DNA of 64,000 nucleotides from Paralithodes platypus (GCA_032716605.1 CM064509.1:38660924-38724923), one strand, 5' to 3'. Positions 1-12,790 are shown, numbered from the stretch's first letter. A program made the numbers and translations. Notes: a model not told the origin generated them from the letters alone.

Positions 1-115
1 GTTCTAATTTGAACTGCTGCCTCATGGCTACTCCAACATGCTCACTCTGTTATTCAAAGCAGTGACTCTCTCTCCTGGAAAACTGTGCACACATGGTGAG
101 CCATGATATCATTGA

Positions 116-286
116 TGTTGTTGTTGTCGTTCCCTAGGCTGCCTGGCCGAACAGCCCCGAGTTCCTAAGGAAGGCCATGGCCACGATCAGGCTTTCCACA
201 GGGCTCTCAAAGAGTGTAAATTATGTTGGCGTAGGTGATTGTATAGAATGTAGTCTTCTATGATGTGTTTAATAGTATGGGGTGCT
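116..286 (-). mobile_element. LINE C, 3' terminal piece left of DIRS1
   Basis: On the minus strand this is the last ~170 bp of a LINE ending in a (AAC)n-type tail (read as GTTGTTGTTGTC on the plus strand at 116). It aligns along its whole length with the 3' fragment at 50317-50597. The sequence stops at 286 and resumes at 18437, with DIRS1 between. It covers the end of the ORF2 C-terminal region and the short 3' UTR. Confidence 0.8.
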
Positions 287-600
287 ATTTATTAGTGGCC
301 CCTCCATCATTGACGATTATGCCTATTACATAAGGCCTCCTCTTCAAACGCTCATTTATCGTAGTTTGAATCTACCGCGCAGAGCATAACAAATTTGAGG
401 AGCCTTCACCATGAGTGCACGCAACCTCACTCATGGTTCTGTCATTATGAAATTGGGTTCTCACTACGAAAAAACTTCGTAACAAATAATAAATAAAAAG
501 AAAATAAGAATAACTATTCATAAGCTTTCCATATACTCGTGGATGTACTTGTGTGGATATTTGACCAGACGCTGACTTCAGGCGTCATACTTCCTTCTTC
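287..600 (+). repeat. DIRS1 left inverted terminal repeat
   Basis: Bases 305-600 match the reverse complement of 18084-18376 with only scattered mismatches. The outermost ~18 bp differ between the two ends (CCCCTCCATCATTGACG on the left, CCCCGTAATCATTGATG on the right, read outward-in). Both outer ends are represented in the internal complementary region. A second copy of this repeat begins at 63346. Confidence 0.93.
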
Positions 601-2165
601 CCTGCTCTGCGCTCAACCTGCCCTGACGTGTCTCCCCACGCTCCGCTGATTCCGCATTTGCTGCGTCCCTCGTGAGTTTTTTCTCATTTGTTTACTCTGG
701 GATGTATCGAGTAAGGTTAGGATATGCGTAGCAGGAGTGTCATGGGCGGGTTTCCCGCAGTTCAGTGTATTTGGGTCGTGTGTTTGGGACGCCTATTTCG
801 GGTGTACCCTCGTGGTCCCGTAGTGGACGCGTGAAACATTTTTCGCGGCTAGCTAGCCTAGTTATTTAGTTGGCTTTAACTACGCGTTATCAGGCTTCTT
901 CTTATCTTTCTGATGAAGTTGCCTTATTTGTTTGTATACTGACGTTCCTAGCGTATTTTTCTTCACTTAGTGAAGTTTTTTCTAGGTCCCGAGTCAGTGC
1001 ATCCCTCTCCCGGGATTTTTTCTACGATGTTGTGATGGCGGCTGTTCCTGTTGTGATATGATACAGTGCTTTTTGTTGATATTACGACGTGATTAAGTGA
1101 TGTTTCTGTCTGCTTAGGCCTAGCCAGCCACTCTTAGCTTTTTACATGTACAAGTGTTATTGATTTATTGTATAAATATATTCTACTGTGTCATGTGTGT
1201 CCTGGATTAGTTGTGTTTTGGCTTTATCCAGGGCCTCTTTGTGTATAGCAGACTGCGTCTGGTTAGTGTGGGTTGCCTTTTCCGGCGGGTTTTCTCGATT
1301 GCGCCGAGAAAATCCGGCTGGTTGCCGAGTTTTAATCACGCGTGGTTAAAAAAGGCTAGTTTCCCCCGGCGAGTGGTGGCTTGAGGGCTCTCCAGGAACT
1401 GCATCTCTGTAGTGGAGCCTGTGTTCAGGCTTACTGTGTGTTTCCCGGCAGGTTGGCTATACCCATTTAACTAGGTGTTCATGCGGACACCGGTTGAGTA
1501 TAGTTTTTCCCGGTTTTTGCAAAGCCATTGAAAGACTAGGCTGTTTTGTTTGATTGGTCTTTCCACCCCGGCGATCTTTTGCAAAGAAGTGGGGATAGGA
1601 ACAGTTGGGGTTAACATTAAATTAATTTCACACCCGGCGGTTGAACCGTGGGAGGGTGGGATTAACGGATTTGCAATTCGGTATGGTTGGCCAGACAATT
1701 GAGGGATACAATTGGGTATCGAGGCCTTCAAAATACGGCGATCTATGAAGGCTTCGAGAGAAGTCAGGTCAAAAAAAATTAAGATAGGCTTACCCTTTTA
1801 ACTGCGATATAATAAGGAGGCTGGCGTCTTAATATGGGTTTCCGGTGAACAAAAAACCACTGGGAAGACTGCGTCATTTATAAAGATATGCTCGTCTTTA
1901 TATCATGTCAGAGGATATTCTTAAATCTTTTGGACAAGTAACGATATTCTAAAATCTTTACATATGAACCTACAGTACAGGGTAACAAGAGGTGTATTAC
2001 GTGTCGTTGCCCGGCGGTTCATTATCACTTGTGTTAGAACATTTTGGGGTAACCTTATGAGCATTAATTCCTGGAAATTTTCTTTTTTCCAGGGCGGAGT
2101 TCCGGCGGGTCAACAGAGGACCAGGAGAAGCCCGGGGGTGGGTTAGCTTTTCTCCAGTCTCTGTC
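601..2165 (+). other. DIRS1 long 5' leader, no convincing gene
   Basis: About 1.5 kb between the left repeat and the first gag ATG. Short open stretches at 870-1061 and 1964-2146 lack good starts and protein character. A pyrimidine tract followed by CAG ends at 2092, which resembles a 3' splice site, so the leader may be spliced; I could not identify a matching donor with confidence. The first ~660 bp of the element recur at 63346-64000. Confidence 0.5.
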
Positions 2166-4851
2166 ATGGCTACACTAGACCCTGTTTTTGCTCTGTGCTT
2201 AACACCCTCCTGTTAAGGGATCCCGATTTTTGCGCGCACACTGTGCATCAGATGCGTCAAATGCTTAGACCGATCAAGGGGTTTGTGGGTTACTAAGAAT
2301 TGTGCTTTTTGTAGTCGGTTAAGTATCCAAGTCTTACAGCACAATGATCAGGCCGCGGCGGTTGCATTGCAAGAAGTCAGACAACTCCTAACTACTTATG
2401 CTACATCAGTGGCTCATAAAGCTCTTCAGTGCGATAACGTAGTTCTGTGGGAACGATTGATTGTTAGGCATCCCCCACTTAAACGTACCCCTTCTAAAAG
2501 TAGAGTAAATGTGCGTAAGTCAGCAGAGACTGGGCAGGGTAAAGTGCTTATTCCCTCCCCCGGCACATCTAAGAGATCTCGAGCGCCGACACCCCCGGCG
2601 ACAGCTTCCAAGTCAAGGTCGAGGTCCAAGTCAAGGTCTCCCCTCCGACAGCAGACACATACTCACTCTACTTCACCTTCGAGGAAGAAGAGCAAGGAGG
2701 AGAAGACCAAGGACAGTCCTAGTGTGAAATCAAAGTCACGACGAAGTCACAAGTCTTCAAAAAAGGATACTCATGTACAAAAGGCCTCCCGGCGTTCGCC
2801 GGAGCCTTGTACCTCGCTTTCTGCCTCTACTCCCGACATGGCTAATGTCCAATCTGACAGGTCGGGAGTGGAGTCAGAGACTGTGGTGGAGGACATACCG
2901 GCGGACAGGTTGTCACCAGATATTATTCCCAGTTCACATGTACCAGCCTTAGACTTAAGAGAGTTCTGCCAAAAGATATTACCTTCTAGTGGGCTCGAGT
3001 GAGGGCTCGGTAATTGATGTGGTACCTAGCTCACAAGTGAGTTCCGGCCAAGACCGGGGAGTTTGGAGGTACTCCAGCCATTGAGTGAAGGCTCACGTCT
3101 TTTTCAGGCAACACAGGTAGTGGCAGACGTCCACCGGGACGCTGAGATCCCATCGTCCATCCCGGACTTAACATGGCAGCATGAAAGGGTCCCGGCTTCG
3201 GCGGGATCCTCTGATGAGAGGCTGGAGGAAAGGGATGAGGATTCTATAATTTCTGAGATGGAGGTTCAAGAGTCTGGTTCATTGATAGACGACTCTCCGA
3301 GTAGGAATGATTCGCCGCATAGTTCATCCTCTGCTAAATTTGTCACAGCTGATGAAATTAATGGGTTACTAGCGAATGCACTAACTAAGTTTTTTGGCCA
3401 GCAGCCGGAGACTCCTACAGTTGGTTTGGGAGCTTCCACGACAGCATCGAATGTCCGACCTCTGGCTACTTCCATTGCCTTGGCACAAATTCCACACCCT
3501 CCCCTTGTATCACCTACTATTGTTACTAGGCCATCTTCGACGGCAATGACTACTTCCAATGTGAGAGTAGTAGCAGATGTAAATCCTCCCCCTTTAGACA
3601 AGGCACCGATCAGAAAGGGAGCTATGCCCCTCTTATATGGGCCGGATGAGTCATGGGTAACAATGTTCCCAGCAAAGCCAGAGGTAGCACAATCCACTAT
3701 GTCAGGGGAACTTCCGGTACCACGTGAGTGGGTAATCCAGGGTAATAAATCTAGAAAGTTACGTGCTTTAGATATTATGGGAAATGTACTTGATGTTAAT
3801 ATTAAGGCCATTCCTAACTATTATCACCATGATTATTTTGTGTATACTTCTACACCTGCCCTACCCCCTGCGTCAGCTTCAAAACTGTTTTCGGACTGGA
3901 CCAAGCATAACGGTTTCAATGATATAAAAGCACTGTCAGCTCTAACACCAGAGTTAGATTTAAAGACGTTCACAGACACAGCCGCAAATCCAGTTTTGAA
4001 GGTGTAGCAGTTGGGTCTGGGACCTTGGGTGGAATGGGAAGTGGAGGCTCAGAACTTTGCAACAACTTTTACCTCTAAATCTTCGCACCAAATTCCACAA
4101 GAAAGCCATTCTTGGTTCTCTCTGCCGGTATTCTCTGCCGGCGGAGTTCCCTCTGCTTTATTTGCATTTTTAGCTGCCCCTAAAAATTAATCTATGCGAG
4201 CTTAAAGATCCCTTTTCTACACCTTCCACAGCTCACCTAGACCGGGAGTTTAGGCTACGTGGGAAGGCATATAGACTGTTTTCCCAGTATATTGTCACAC
4301 AACAGGTAGCGAAGTCAATGTTAAGATCTGCTCAGGCAATCGTGGAGGCGGAAGTCAGAAAGGCAATCGAACTGTCTAGACGCTTGCTACTCCAGACTTC
4401 TATACAGTCACTGGGAGATATCCGTACAGCCTTGCTAGAGGCGGTGCGGGCAAGACAAGATCTAAGGATGTTTCTCGTGAAGAAGCTCCCGGATAGGTTT
4501 GCAAATCAAGTAGTAATGTCCCCTGTTCTAACTGCCTCTTTAATGTCCCCGGATGTGTGGAGAACAGTGTTCAACATGGCTCAGGCCTTTAAGCACAGTC
4601 CCGCCCCATCTAAGAAACCTGCTTTCAATTTTCCCAAGCCCAAACCAGTCGCAAAAGCTCAGCCTGGTGGGGCAAAGCCCTTTCATCTGCCTAAGTCCTC
4701 TTCCACCCAAGGTCAGGCTCAGTACAGACACAAGCAAGGAAAGTTTTCAGGTAATCAGAAAGGACAAAAGTATCAACGACCGGGCCAGGGCCCGTCTCCT
4801 GCCAAACCCGGCCAGTCATCTAAGCATACACCACCACCACCAAAAAAATAG
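2166..4851 (+). pseudogene. DIRS1 ORF1 (gag-like), broken
   Basis: Three open segments (2283-3002, 3063-4007, 4318-4851) form one decayed gag-like reading unit. A plausible ATG at 2166 opens a frame with an in-frame TAA at 2214; beyond it lie closely spaced CxxC pairs (around 2250-2310) that could bind zinc. The first segment is rich in S/R/K repeats (SKSRSRSKSRS-like, about 2600-2760). The last segment is helical and charged and ends in a K/P/Q-rich basic tail, as nucleic-acid-binding gag proteins often do. Segments are separated by stops or frameshifts near 3002-3062 and 4007-4317. Its presumed role is packaging element RNA; identification rests on position upstream of RT and composition, since gag sequences are poorly conserved. 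Confidence 0.7.
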
Positions 4852-4886
4852 GGTCTCTCTCACTCCCAGGGCCAGTCTTACGGTGG

Positions 4887-6462
4887 GTGGATCAGAGGGT
4901 AGTCCAGCCGGCGAACCCTTGTCTGCTAACTGGGTCATTCCGGGCGTGTCATCGCGCATGGCCATTAAACACATGGGCGAGGATGGTGGCACGCAAAGGC
5001 ATCACCTGGCAGTGGCTCCGGCGACCTCGCTTACGTCAGCCGGCAAAGGCAAATTTTGTTTCATTAGAGGTGGAGTCACTGATCCAAGAGATGATCGCCA
5101 AGAATGTCATCATCCCGGTCCCTCAAAATTACCCAGTATTTACGTCCAAACTTTTTCTAGTGCCCAGAAGGGACAGTGTTCAGATGAGGCCGGTCGTAGA
5201 CCTGTCTTATCTGAACCTCCACATTCACAACGTTTCCTTCCGGATGCTGACAGTGAATCAAATCAGGCTAACACTTCCGCCGGGAGGGTGGATGTGTTCT
5301 TTAGACCTGACAGACGCGTATTGGCACGTCCCGGTAAACAAACGGTTTCAACGATTTCTGGCCTTACGAATAATGCATCAGACTTATGTCTTTCAGAGGA
5401 TGCCGTTCGGATTGAACCTAGCACCTCGCTTATTCACGAAATTAGTCCGGCAAGCCCTGATGCCCATGTTAGAACAAGGGATCAGGATTTTGTGGTATCT
5501 AGACGACTGGCTGGTGGTGGCAGAGACGGAACAGTTATGCATCAATCATGTCAACATAACATTAAATCATGTACAATCTCTAGGATTCAAGGTAAACCCG
5601 GTAAAGTCAAACCTTGTTCCCTCACGAGTGGTCCAGTGGATAGGGCTGGTCTGGGACACAGCTGCACTCACTCTGAGTCAGAGTGTGGACAATCGGAACA
5701 GGTTTCGCAAGAAACTGTTTATGTTTCTTCACAGTCTGACTACGACACGGAGAGTCTGGGAATCTCTGGTCGGCTCTCTCAACTGGATTCAACTAACTGT
5801 AAAGTTGGGCCGGTTGAAAGTCAAACGTTTAATATTGGAGGACAAAACATTTTTTCCACTATTGCCGGCGGAAACATTATGGCCCATCCCAAAATTAATA
5901 CACAGCTTACTAGCGGTCTGGGCGAAGAGGGAAACATTGCACTCGGTCATGTCATGGACCTCTCCTCCGCCGACGGTATGGGTAGACACGGATGCGTCAG
6001 GAACGATAGGTTGGGGCTTTCAGTCAAACCACGGGCATCAGGGTCAAGGGCTTTGGTCCCATTCAGAAACCTCCCACATCAATGTCAAAGAGTTACTAGT
6101 CCCCTTGTATTTCCTTCAGGCTCACGGCTCTACTTTACGGGACAAATCGGTGGCCTTCAGGATGGACAATCTGAATGCGGTTCACTGCATTCTGAAACAA
6201 GGGTCAACGAGATCTCGGAAGTTGCTAAACGTGTCAGAAAAGATTTTTGTTCTAGCCGACAAGCTGAACATTCATCTTCACGCATCTTATCTCCCAGGCG
6301 TAGCAAACGTCTGGGCAGACGCTCTGTCTCGGAGACAGAGCACAACAGTAGAATGGGCGCTCAAGCAAACCAGTTTCGACCAAATGATTGCGGAGCCTTA
6401 CCGTCCACAAGTGGATCTGTTTGCGTCCGAGGAGACTCACAAACTCCCGCTGTATTTACCTA
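4887..6462 (+). pseudogene. DIRS1 reverse transcriptase-RNase H, truncated by LINE A
   Basis: The open frame carries RT motifs in order: RPVVDLSYLN-type fingers, SLDLTDAYWHVP, the QRMPFGLNLAPRLFT box, then the catalytic YLDD at 5496-5507. RNase H follows, with VDTDASGTIGWG, an ELL box, a MDN motif and the closing LPGVANVWADALSR motif. This arrangement is typical of DIRS/Ty3-like RT-RH. The first codon of the longest frame is GTG; a true ATG start is not obvious and translation may depend on the preceding gag frame. The frame is cut after VDLFASEETHKLPLYL by LINE A at about 6462, and the sequence resumes at about 15456. RT and RNase H catalytic residues look intact, so the insertion rather than point mutation killed it. 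A longer open frame overlapping at 4553-6463 is a shadow. Confidence 0.93.
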
Positions 6463-6527
6463 ATTGTATTTTACCTAATTGTAGTTTACAGGAGTTGAGC
6501 TAAGCTCGTGTTGTCCCGTCTCTCAGT

Positions 6528-8236
6528 CTACTTTTTATCCAATTTGTTCTTGAAAATATGGATGTTCCTTGCCCCTACCACCTCCTCCTCCAGCCCATTC
6601 CATTTGTCAATACATCTATAGGGGAAGCTAAACTTCCTGATATCGTTCTTGTAGGTAGGTCTTTTTACTTTGTAGCTGTGGCCTCTAGTTATTCCTGCAT
6701 CCATACTTAATATATCCTCCCTATCCAGCCTCTCCAGCCCCTGGGTGCATTTGTACATCATTATCATGTCTCCCCTCTCTCTCCTCTCCTTTAGACTCGG
6801 TAGATTTATTTGTCTAGCCTCCCTTCATATGGCAGTTCTCTGAGACTTGGAACCAATCTAGTAACTGCTCTCTGGATTCTTTCTAACTTGTGAATATGCT
6901 TCTTTAGATGCGGGGACCACACCACTGCTGCATACTCCAATCTTGGTCTAATCATACTCTTCATAATTTTCGCTACCATGGTCTCATCCAAGTAGTTCAG
7001 AGCAACTTTCATATTCCCGGCCATTGCATACATTCCGCTAAAGAGCTTGTTAATATGTTTCTCTGGCGACAAATTATCTTGTATAATCAACCCTAAATCC
7101 TTTTCTTTTTCGGCCTTGCTAATTATATTATCTCCCATCCTGTACTCCCAATTTGGTCTATTCACACTTCTTCCCATATTTAACACAAGGCATTTACTTA
7201 TATTAAATTTCATTTTCCACTTGGTGCTCCATTCGTATATTTTATCTAAATCCCCTTGCAGCTCCTCACAACTACTTTTATTTGTTATTTGTCTCATAAT
7301 TTTTACGTCATCTGCAAACATTGACATGTAGGAGTTTATGCCTATCGGCAGGTCATTCACGTACATAAGGAACATGAGAGGTGTCAACACAGATCCCTGC
7401 GGCACACCACTCTCAACTTTCCGCCACGATGAGTAAGTTCCTCTAATGTTGGTCCTCATTTCCCTATCTGTTAAATAGCTCTCCATCCATTTCAGCAAAC
7501 TCCCCCTGACACATCCTAGCGTCTCAAGCTTAGATAACAATCTCTTATGTGGTACCTTATCGAATGCTTTGGAAAGGTCTAAGTAGACGCAGTCCACCCA
7601 TCCGCCTCTTTCTTGGAGTACATCTATCACCCTACTGTAATAACATAGCAAACTGGTAACACAAGATGTCCCTTCTCTGAATCCAAATTGCTTTGGGGTT
7701 ATTATCTTCTTTCTCTCCAACATTTTCATCCATCTCTTCCTAATTAGCTTTTCACAAATCTTGCATACAATACTAGTAAGTGAAACTGGTCTATAGTTTA
7801 GAGGGTCCTCAGGGTTTCCATTCTTGTATATCGGAATGATATTAGCTCTTTTCCATTCAACAGGAACCTGTCCTTTATCTAAGGAAGCTTGAATTATGTC
7901 CCTCACTGGCTCCACTAATTGCTCTGCACACTCCTTTAAAACCCAGGCAGACACTTCATCCGGTCCCATAGCTTTCCTTACTTCAAGTCCTCTCATCGCA
8001 GATAACAGCTTATCTCTAGTTATTTCAATCTTACTAAGACCACTCTCCAGTACTCCCGCCTGTGGTTCGTCAAAACCTTCCTCTCTAGTAAAAACTGACC
8101 CCAATTTGTTATTCATTACCTCGCACATGTCCGATACATTTTCATACGTCCTAGCATCAACTCTTAATTTAGTAATTTGTTTCTTTACCTTCAACTTACT
8201 GTTTATATTTTTAAAATAATCTAGGGTCACTTTCAC
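6528..8236 (-). pseudogene. LINE A ORF2, reverse transcriptase domain
   Basis: The minus-strand reading contains NYRPVSLTSIVCK, QFGFREGTSC, VDCVYLDLSKAFDKVPH, SGVPQGSVLTP and the catalytic box as FADDV, followed by a thumb/C-terminal region with RPRLEYAAVVWSP and a LERIQRAVTRLVP segment. A frameshift near 6800 separates the last ~80 residues (6528-6767) from the main frame; the undisrupted version is seen in the related copy at 36733-37293. A second frameshift near 8220 separates RT from the upstream linker (8211-8672). The RT core itself has no stop. Confidence 0.92.
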
Positions 8237-8684
8237 ATTTATTTACTATGTTCTTCTCATAGTTCATTTTAACTTGCCTAATTATGTTAACATATCTATT
8301 CCTCTCCTGTTTATATTTATTCCGATTACTCTCAGTGTTCCTTCTTCTTAATCTAGCCCAAGCTGCATCACGCCTACCCAAAGCTCTTTTGCATTTCAAA
8401 TTAAACCAATCTTTCTGCTTAGTAAAATTTCCAGTTTTATATCTTGGGACAAACAGATTGGTTCCTACTCTATAAATTTCGAGGAATCTACTATATTTAC
8501 CTTGTACGTCCTGTTCCTTCAAAATAAGATCCCAATCTACTCCCTCTAAATATCTTTTCAAGGATACATAATCAGCTTTACTATAATTTAATCTGTCATT
8601 TATGTAGCTATTGTCTAATCTATTGGCATTACTCGAGGTCAACTTCCATTTTAGTAATAGGTGATCACTTTTACCTACAGGACA

Positions 8685-9219
8685 GGGCGGGTGCCCAACT
8701 CCGAAAGGAGTTGAAGTAGGGGAGCTATCCCCCCGCCAAAGGCGGCTTTCTAGGGCCTTTCCTAGCTGATGCTGAGAGGATTGGGTTCTAGTCATGTGGT
8801 GATGGGCTGGTCTATCAGAGTGAGAGCTGAGCGATCTCTGCCATACCCATAGCTTACTCTGACTGTTCCTTTTACTTATATATCTTCTAGATCTCAAGTG
8901 ACGGCGTCTTTTCCGTGGATCGACCTCCCTACTGCCAACCTAAAAGTTGGCAGATTGGGAGCCAAAGCGTCACATTTTTCCCTTGCCCCTCAACTTTCCC
9001 TTCATAATTGCTGAGGGGCACAGGGCCTTGGGTGGGGCTTTGGTTTCTCGGGCGTTTCCGCGCCCTCCTCAGCTCCCTGTCTTAGAGTGGCTTCGGTCAC
9101 CTGGGTTTTGTTAGTGGTAAGCAGGGAGGGTTTTGTGGGGGCGCTCTATGGCCTTGGCCTTGCTCGGGACCTTGGGGCTGTTCGGCCAGGCAGCCTGGGG
9201 AACAACAACAACAACAACA
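8685..9219 (+). mobile_element. SINE S1, complete copy with LINE C-like 3' end
   Basis: A 535-bp insertion flanked by an exact 12-bp duplication (ACCTACAGGACA at 8673-8684 and 9220-9231), ending in (AAC)n. It has no coding capacity. The last ~55 bp before the tail match the 3' end of LINE C. The first ~70 bp are strongly self-complementary: CAACTCC-GAAA-GGAGTTG at 8696-8713, GGGG/CCCC at 8719-8732 and CCGCC/GGCGG at 8733-8745. Shorter copies are at 52205-52381, 53720-54122 and 61721-62107. No clear tRNA or 5S head is visible; a GGTTCTAGTC-like box follows the hairpins but its spacing to any A box is wrong. Confidence 0.88.
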
Positions 9220-9679
9220 ACCTACAGGACATAGATAGTTTATATCACTAATTTCGTGAGGATCTTTTGTAAAAATCAGATCGAGTTTTGAAGGTTCGTT
9301 ATTACCCCTCATTCTTGCATTTTCCTTCACATGTTGTGCAAGTACATTTTACGTAACCAACTCCACTAGCCGACTTCCCCAAGATCTCTGATTTGGCCCT
9401 GCATCTCCCGATTCCCAATCAACCTCACTACAGTTGAAATCTCCTACCAAGATCAATCGATTCTTCCTTAACCCTTCCAGCCCGGGTGTCATTTTAAAAT
9501 TACACCAAAACAAAAGGGCCGGAACCCGGGTGTCATTTTAAAATCCTTGTGCTTGAAAGCGTGCTTCAAAATTTGCGCGGCCAATTTTGGCATGGTAGGA
9601 GCGACCGCAGCGCCACCAAGCCTCAACTACTAGTGTTATCAGTTCGTACGTGGCCGCCATAGCGAGTAATACTGAAAAA

Positions 9680-12350
9680 ATGTTTTCCGACGTGTCCGAT
9701 TCGTTGCAACCTCCCGCGGGCCCCAGTGCTACCCCACTCGCAACTTCAACGCCTGTTGCAACCGAGAAGAGAGCTCAACAAAAGAAAGTTAAGCGTTTGT
9801 TGAGTGATAGCGCTATACAGCGACAACTTTTTGAAAGTGATGAAGAGAGCAGTGGCGAAAGCTTGGTGGACAAGGTACAATTTATAAGTGAAAGTGAAGA
9901 CGATTTCGTGGGCTTTGGAGACGACGATAATGTCGATTTATTTGAGGGGGGAGACAGTAGTGATGATCCTGATGTGGAAGTGTTTCAGGAAGGTGCCATT
10001 GAGCTTCCCAGTGTGCTAGAACCTAGGCCTACCCCCTCGCCATCTTTGCTAGGTCAGCCTAGGCCTAGCCCTACCCCAGGACCTTCCCCTTTGCCTGCCC
10101 GTACGCCCTTGAAAGTGGGCAAATATTTCTACAAACAATCATTGATCAAAAGTGCAGCTAAAAAAGCACGCAGGGCAGCCGCAGAAAAGCATAGGGAAGC
10201 TGAAGATAGCGATAATGACGCCGACCCTGGCCTAGCAACCACCCGCATTCCATTGTCCCGACGCCTTGACACGGGACGCCGCGTGGGTCACCCACAGCCC
10301 TCGCCTTCATCTCTCGTTCAGGATGACCAAAGGGCCTCTTCAAGTGGTATTGGTGATGTGCCACAGGCCTCAACACACCGCAGAGCATTATTTGCTGCTG
10401 AAAAGCCCTCGGCTCGCCGCAAAAGGAGCCCAACTTCCGAGGCCTCGGCTCCCATTCTTGAAGCTCCCGCAGCCTCCCGCGCCCCACACCGCCGACGCCC
10501 GGTCACTCTTCACCAGAATTGTCTCCTGAAGAGGATGCTGACGACCCCAACATTGCCCCAGATGACCTGACGTCGCCTGAGGAGGAAGAGGAACAGGAAG
10601 AGGAAGAGGATGTGCCGACAAATCGAGCGAGAGGGCGAGGTCGTGGACGTGGTCAGCCTGCCGACGCCGCTGCCCCTGGGCCTGGGCCTGGGCGTGGGCG
10701 TGCAGGGCGTCCGCCTGGGCGTCCGCGTGGCCAAGGCGTGTGCCAGGGCGTCCAGGGCGTGTGCCTGCTGCAGCACGACCTCGAGCATCAGCATCCGACC
10801 TGTTTGTGTGGACAGATGGAGCTGATTTTGAGCCAGATTGTCCTGCCTTTGACGAGGTACAGATGGGTTCTGGGGTGTCACCAGCATATCCCTGTGGCCC
10901 AGATGCTACCCCCAGTGAACTTTTCTGTGGCTTCTATGACAATGAAGTCATGGAATACCTCGTCAAAGAGACAAATCACCACCATGCTATCTGTGCCAAC
11001 TTTCTTGGGAGGAAGACCAGTGCCAAGATGGTGGCATGGAGAGCTCTCACTGTGGCAGAACTATATGTGTTCTTGGCACTCACAATGCTGATGACTCATA
11101 TAAGGAAGCACGTTCTGGCTGACTACTGGATCACTGGCGACATCATAACGACTCCATCATTTGGCAAATACATGTCCAGGGACAGGTACTTCGACATCCT
11201 CTCCTATCTCCACCTGACAAACAACATGGCAGTCCACCTTCCCGACTCATTATGGAAGATCAGGAAGCTGTATGACATGATACGTCATCGGTTCACCACA
11301 TACCTGATTCCTTTCCAGAAGATGTGCCTCGACGAGTCTCTGGTCCTGTTCCGTGGTAGGCTGCACTTCCGACAGTATATCCCGTCCAAGAGACACCGCT
11401 TCGGCATCAAGCTCTTCGTCCTCTGCGACTGCTTGACGGGGTATGTGCTGGACTTTATAGTCTACAGCGGCAAGGCTGGAGAAGTTGTGACTGACCCTCT
11501 CATTGGTTTTGGTGGCGCTGTAGTGAAGAAGATGATGGAGAGGCACTTCAATAATAACCACATCCTCTACACAGATAATTATTACACGTCGCCTCTCCTG
11601 ACCAAGTACCTCCATGACCGCAAGACCGGAACTGTCGGCACAGTCAAGGGCAAAAGGAAGGGCATGCCAGGCTACCCAACCAAGACGAAGAAGGTGGAAA
11701 TTTTCCACAAGAAGAGTGGCCCCATCCTCTCCATCCACTGGCATGACCAGCGCAAGGTCAACCTCCTCACCACATGCCACAAGGCCCAGATGGTCGCCAC
11801 AGGGAAGGTGGACCGAACAACCAAGAACCCCGTCCAAAAACCAGCTGCTGTCCTGGATTATAACATCAACATGCGCCTCGTTGACAAGTCCGACATGCAG
11901 ATGGGCTTCATCGACTGCCTGCGAACATCTTGCAGGTGGTACAAGAAGTTTATCCTGCATACGGTAGATATGTCGATCCTCAATGCCTACAACATCTACC
12001 GTCTGAGGACTCCAGGAGCCAAGAAGTACAAGTCCCTGCGGAAGTTCCACAAGCAGGTGCTACTTGAGCTCCTGGCTAAACATGCGGGTACACCAGGCAG
12101 GCCAATACAAGGACCAGGCCAGCTTGACAGAACGGGGTGTGCTGAATTCTTCAGGAAGCACCAGCTCAGCGCCCTTCCTTTCAAAGCACCAGGTAGTAAC
12201 GCTAGGAGTCAGAAGAGGTGCCATGTGTGCAGCCACACAACTCGCAGACCCCGCAAACCCACAAAAACCACTTGGGAATGCCTCGAGTGTCAAGTTGGAC
12301 TGTGTGCTGGCACCTGCTTCAACGACTTCCACACTCTAACAAACTTTTGA
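9680..12350 (+). pseudogene. piggyBac transposase, two frameshifts
   Basis: The N-terminal segment (ATG at 9680, open to 10570) is acidic, with many S/D/E. The middle segment continues in another frame (about 10519-10740), with a long EEEEEQEEEEE run and a G/R-rich stretch. The catalytic segment (10740-12350) holds the DDE core: LDESLVLFRGR (D near 11331), YTDNYYTS (D near 11574) and NMRLVDKSDMQ (D near 11883). The C-terminus is a Cys-rich zinc-binding domain (CHVCSHTT then CLECQVGLCAGTC, 12221-12330). Length and motif order fit piggyBac transposases. The two frame changes lie in low-complexity sequence, so assembly error is possible; as written it cannot make a full enzyme. Confidence 0.93.
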
Positions 12351-12354
12351 AGTG

Positions 12355-12790
12355 GAAGTGACAACAGTGAAAGTGACACTCAAATGTAGGCTAAGAATAA
12401 TAATATAACTAAGTATAAGTGAAAAGGACACATAAGTAATAATAAGTGCCTTCAATAACAATATGAACAAGTGAAAGTGACACTAAAATATATATTTCTA
12501 ACAATAAATAAGTGAAAATGACACTCAATAAGCCTAGGCCAGTCAAAGTGACAGTATAATAATAATAAAACTAAGTATAAGTGAAAGAGACACACACAAG
12601 TAATAATAAGTGCCTTCATACCAATATGAATAAGTGACAGTGACACTATATATATTATTAGCTTACCTAACAATACATAAAAGGGGAAATGACACTACCA
12701 ATTATCAAAGTCCAGTGAAAGTGACACTAATAATCATAATAATAATAATAAAACGAAGTAATAAGTGACAGAGACACAAATAAGTTCATA
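12355..12790 (+). repeat. Tandem repeats in the piggyBac 3' region
   Basis: About two and a half diverged copies of a roughly 150-180 bp AT-rich unit, each with AGTGAAAGTGACACT-like words, an ACTAAGTATAAGTG block and a TAATAATAAGTGCCTTCA block. They lie between the transposase stop and the right terminal repeat, where piggyBac elements often carry subterminal binding sites. Confidence 0.7.

Noticed and set aside
870..1061. Short open frame in the DIRS1 leader
   Set aside because: It starts at TTG, has no protein character and is not preserved in the copy beginning at 63346.
4553..6463. A 636-codon open frame overlapping the DIRS1 RT
   Set aside because: It is a shadow of the RT-RNase H frame: no motifs, Ser/Gly-rich composition, and the real motifs lie in the other frame.
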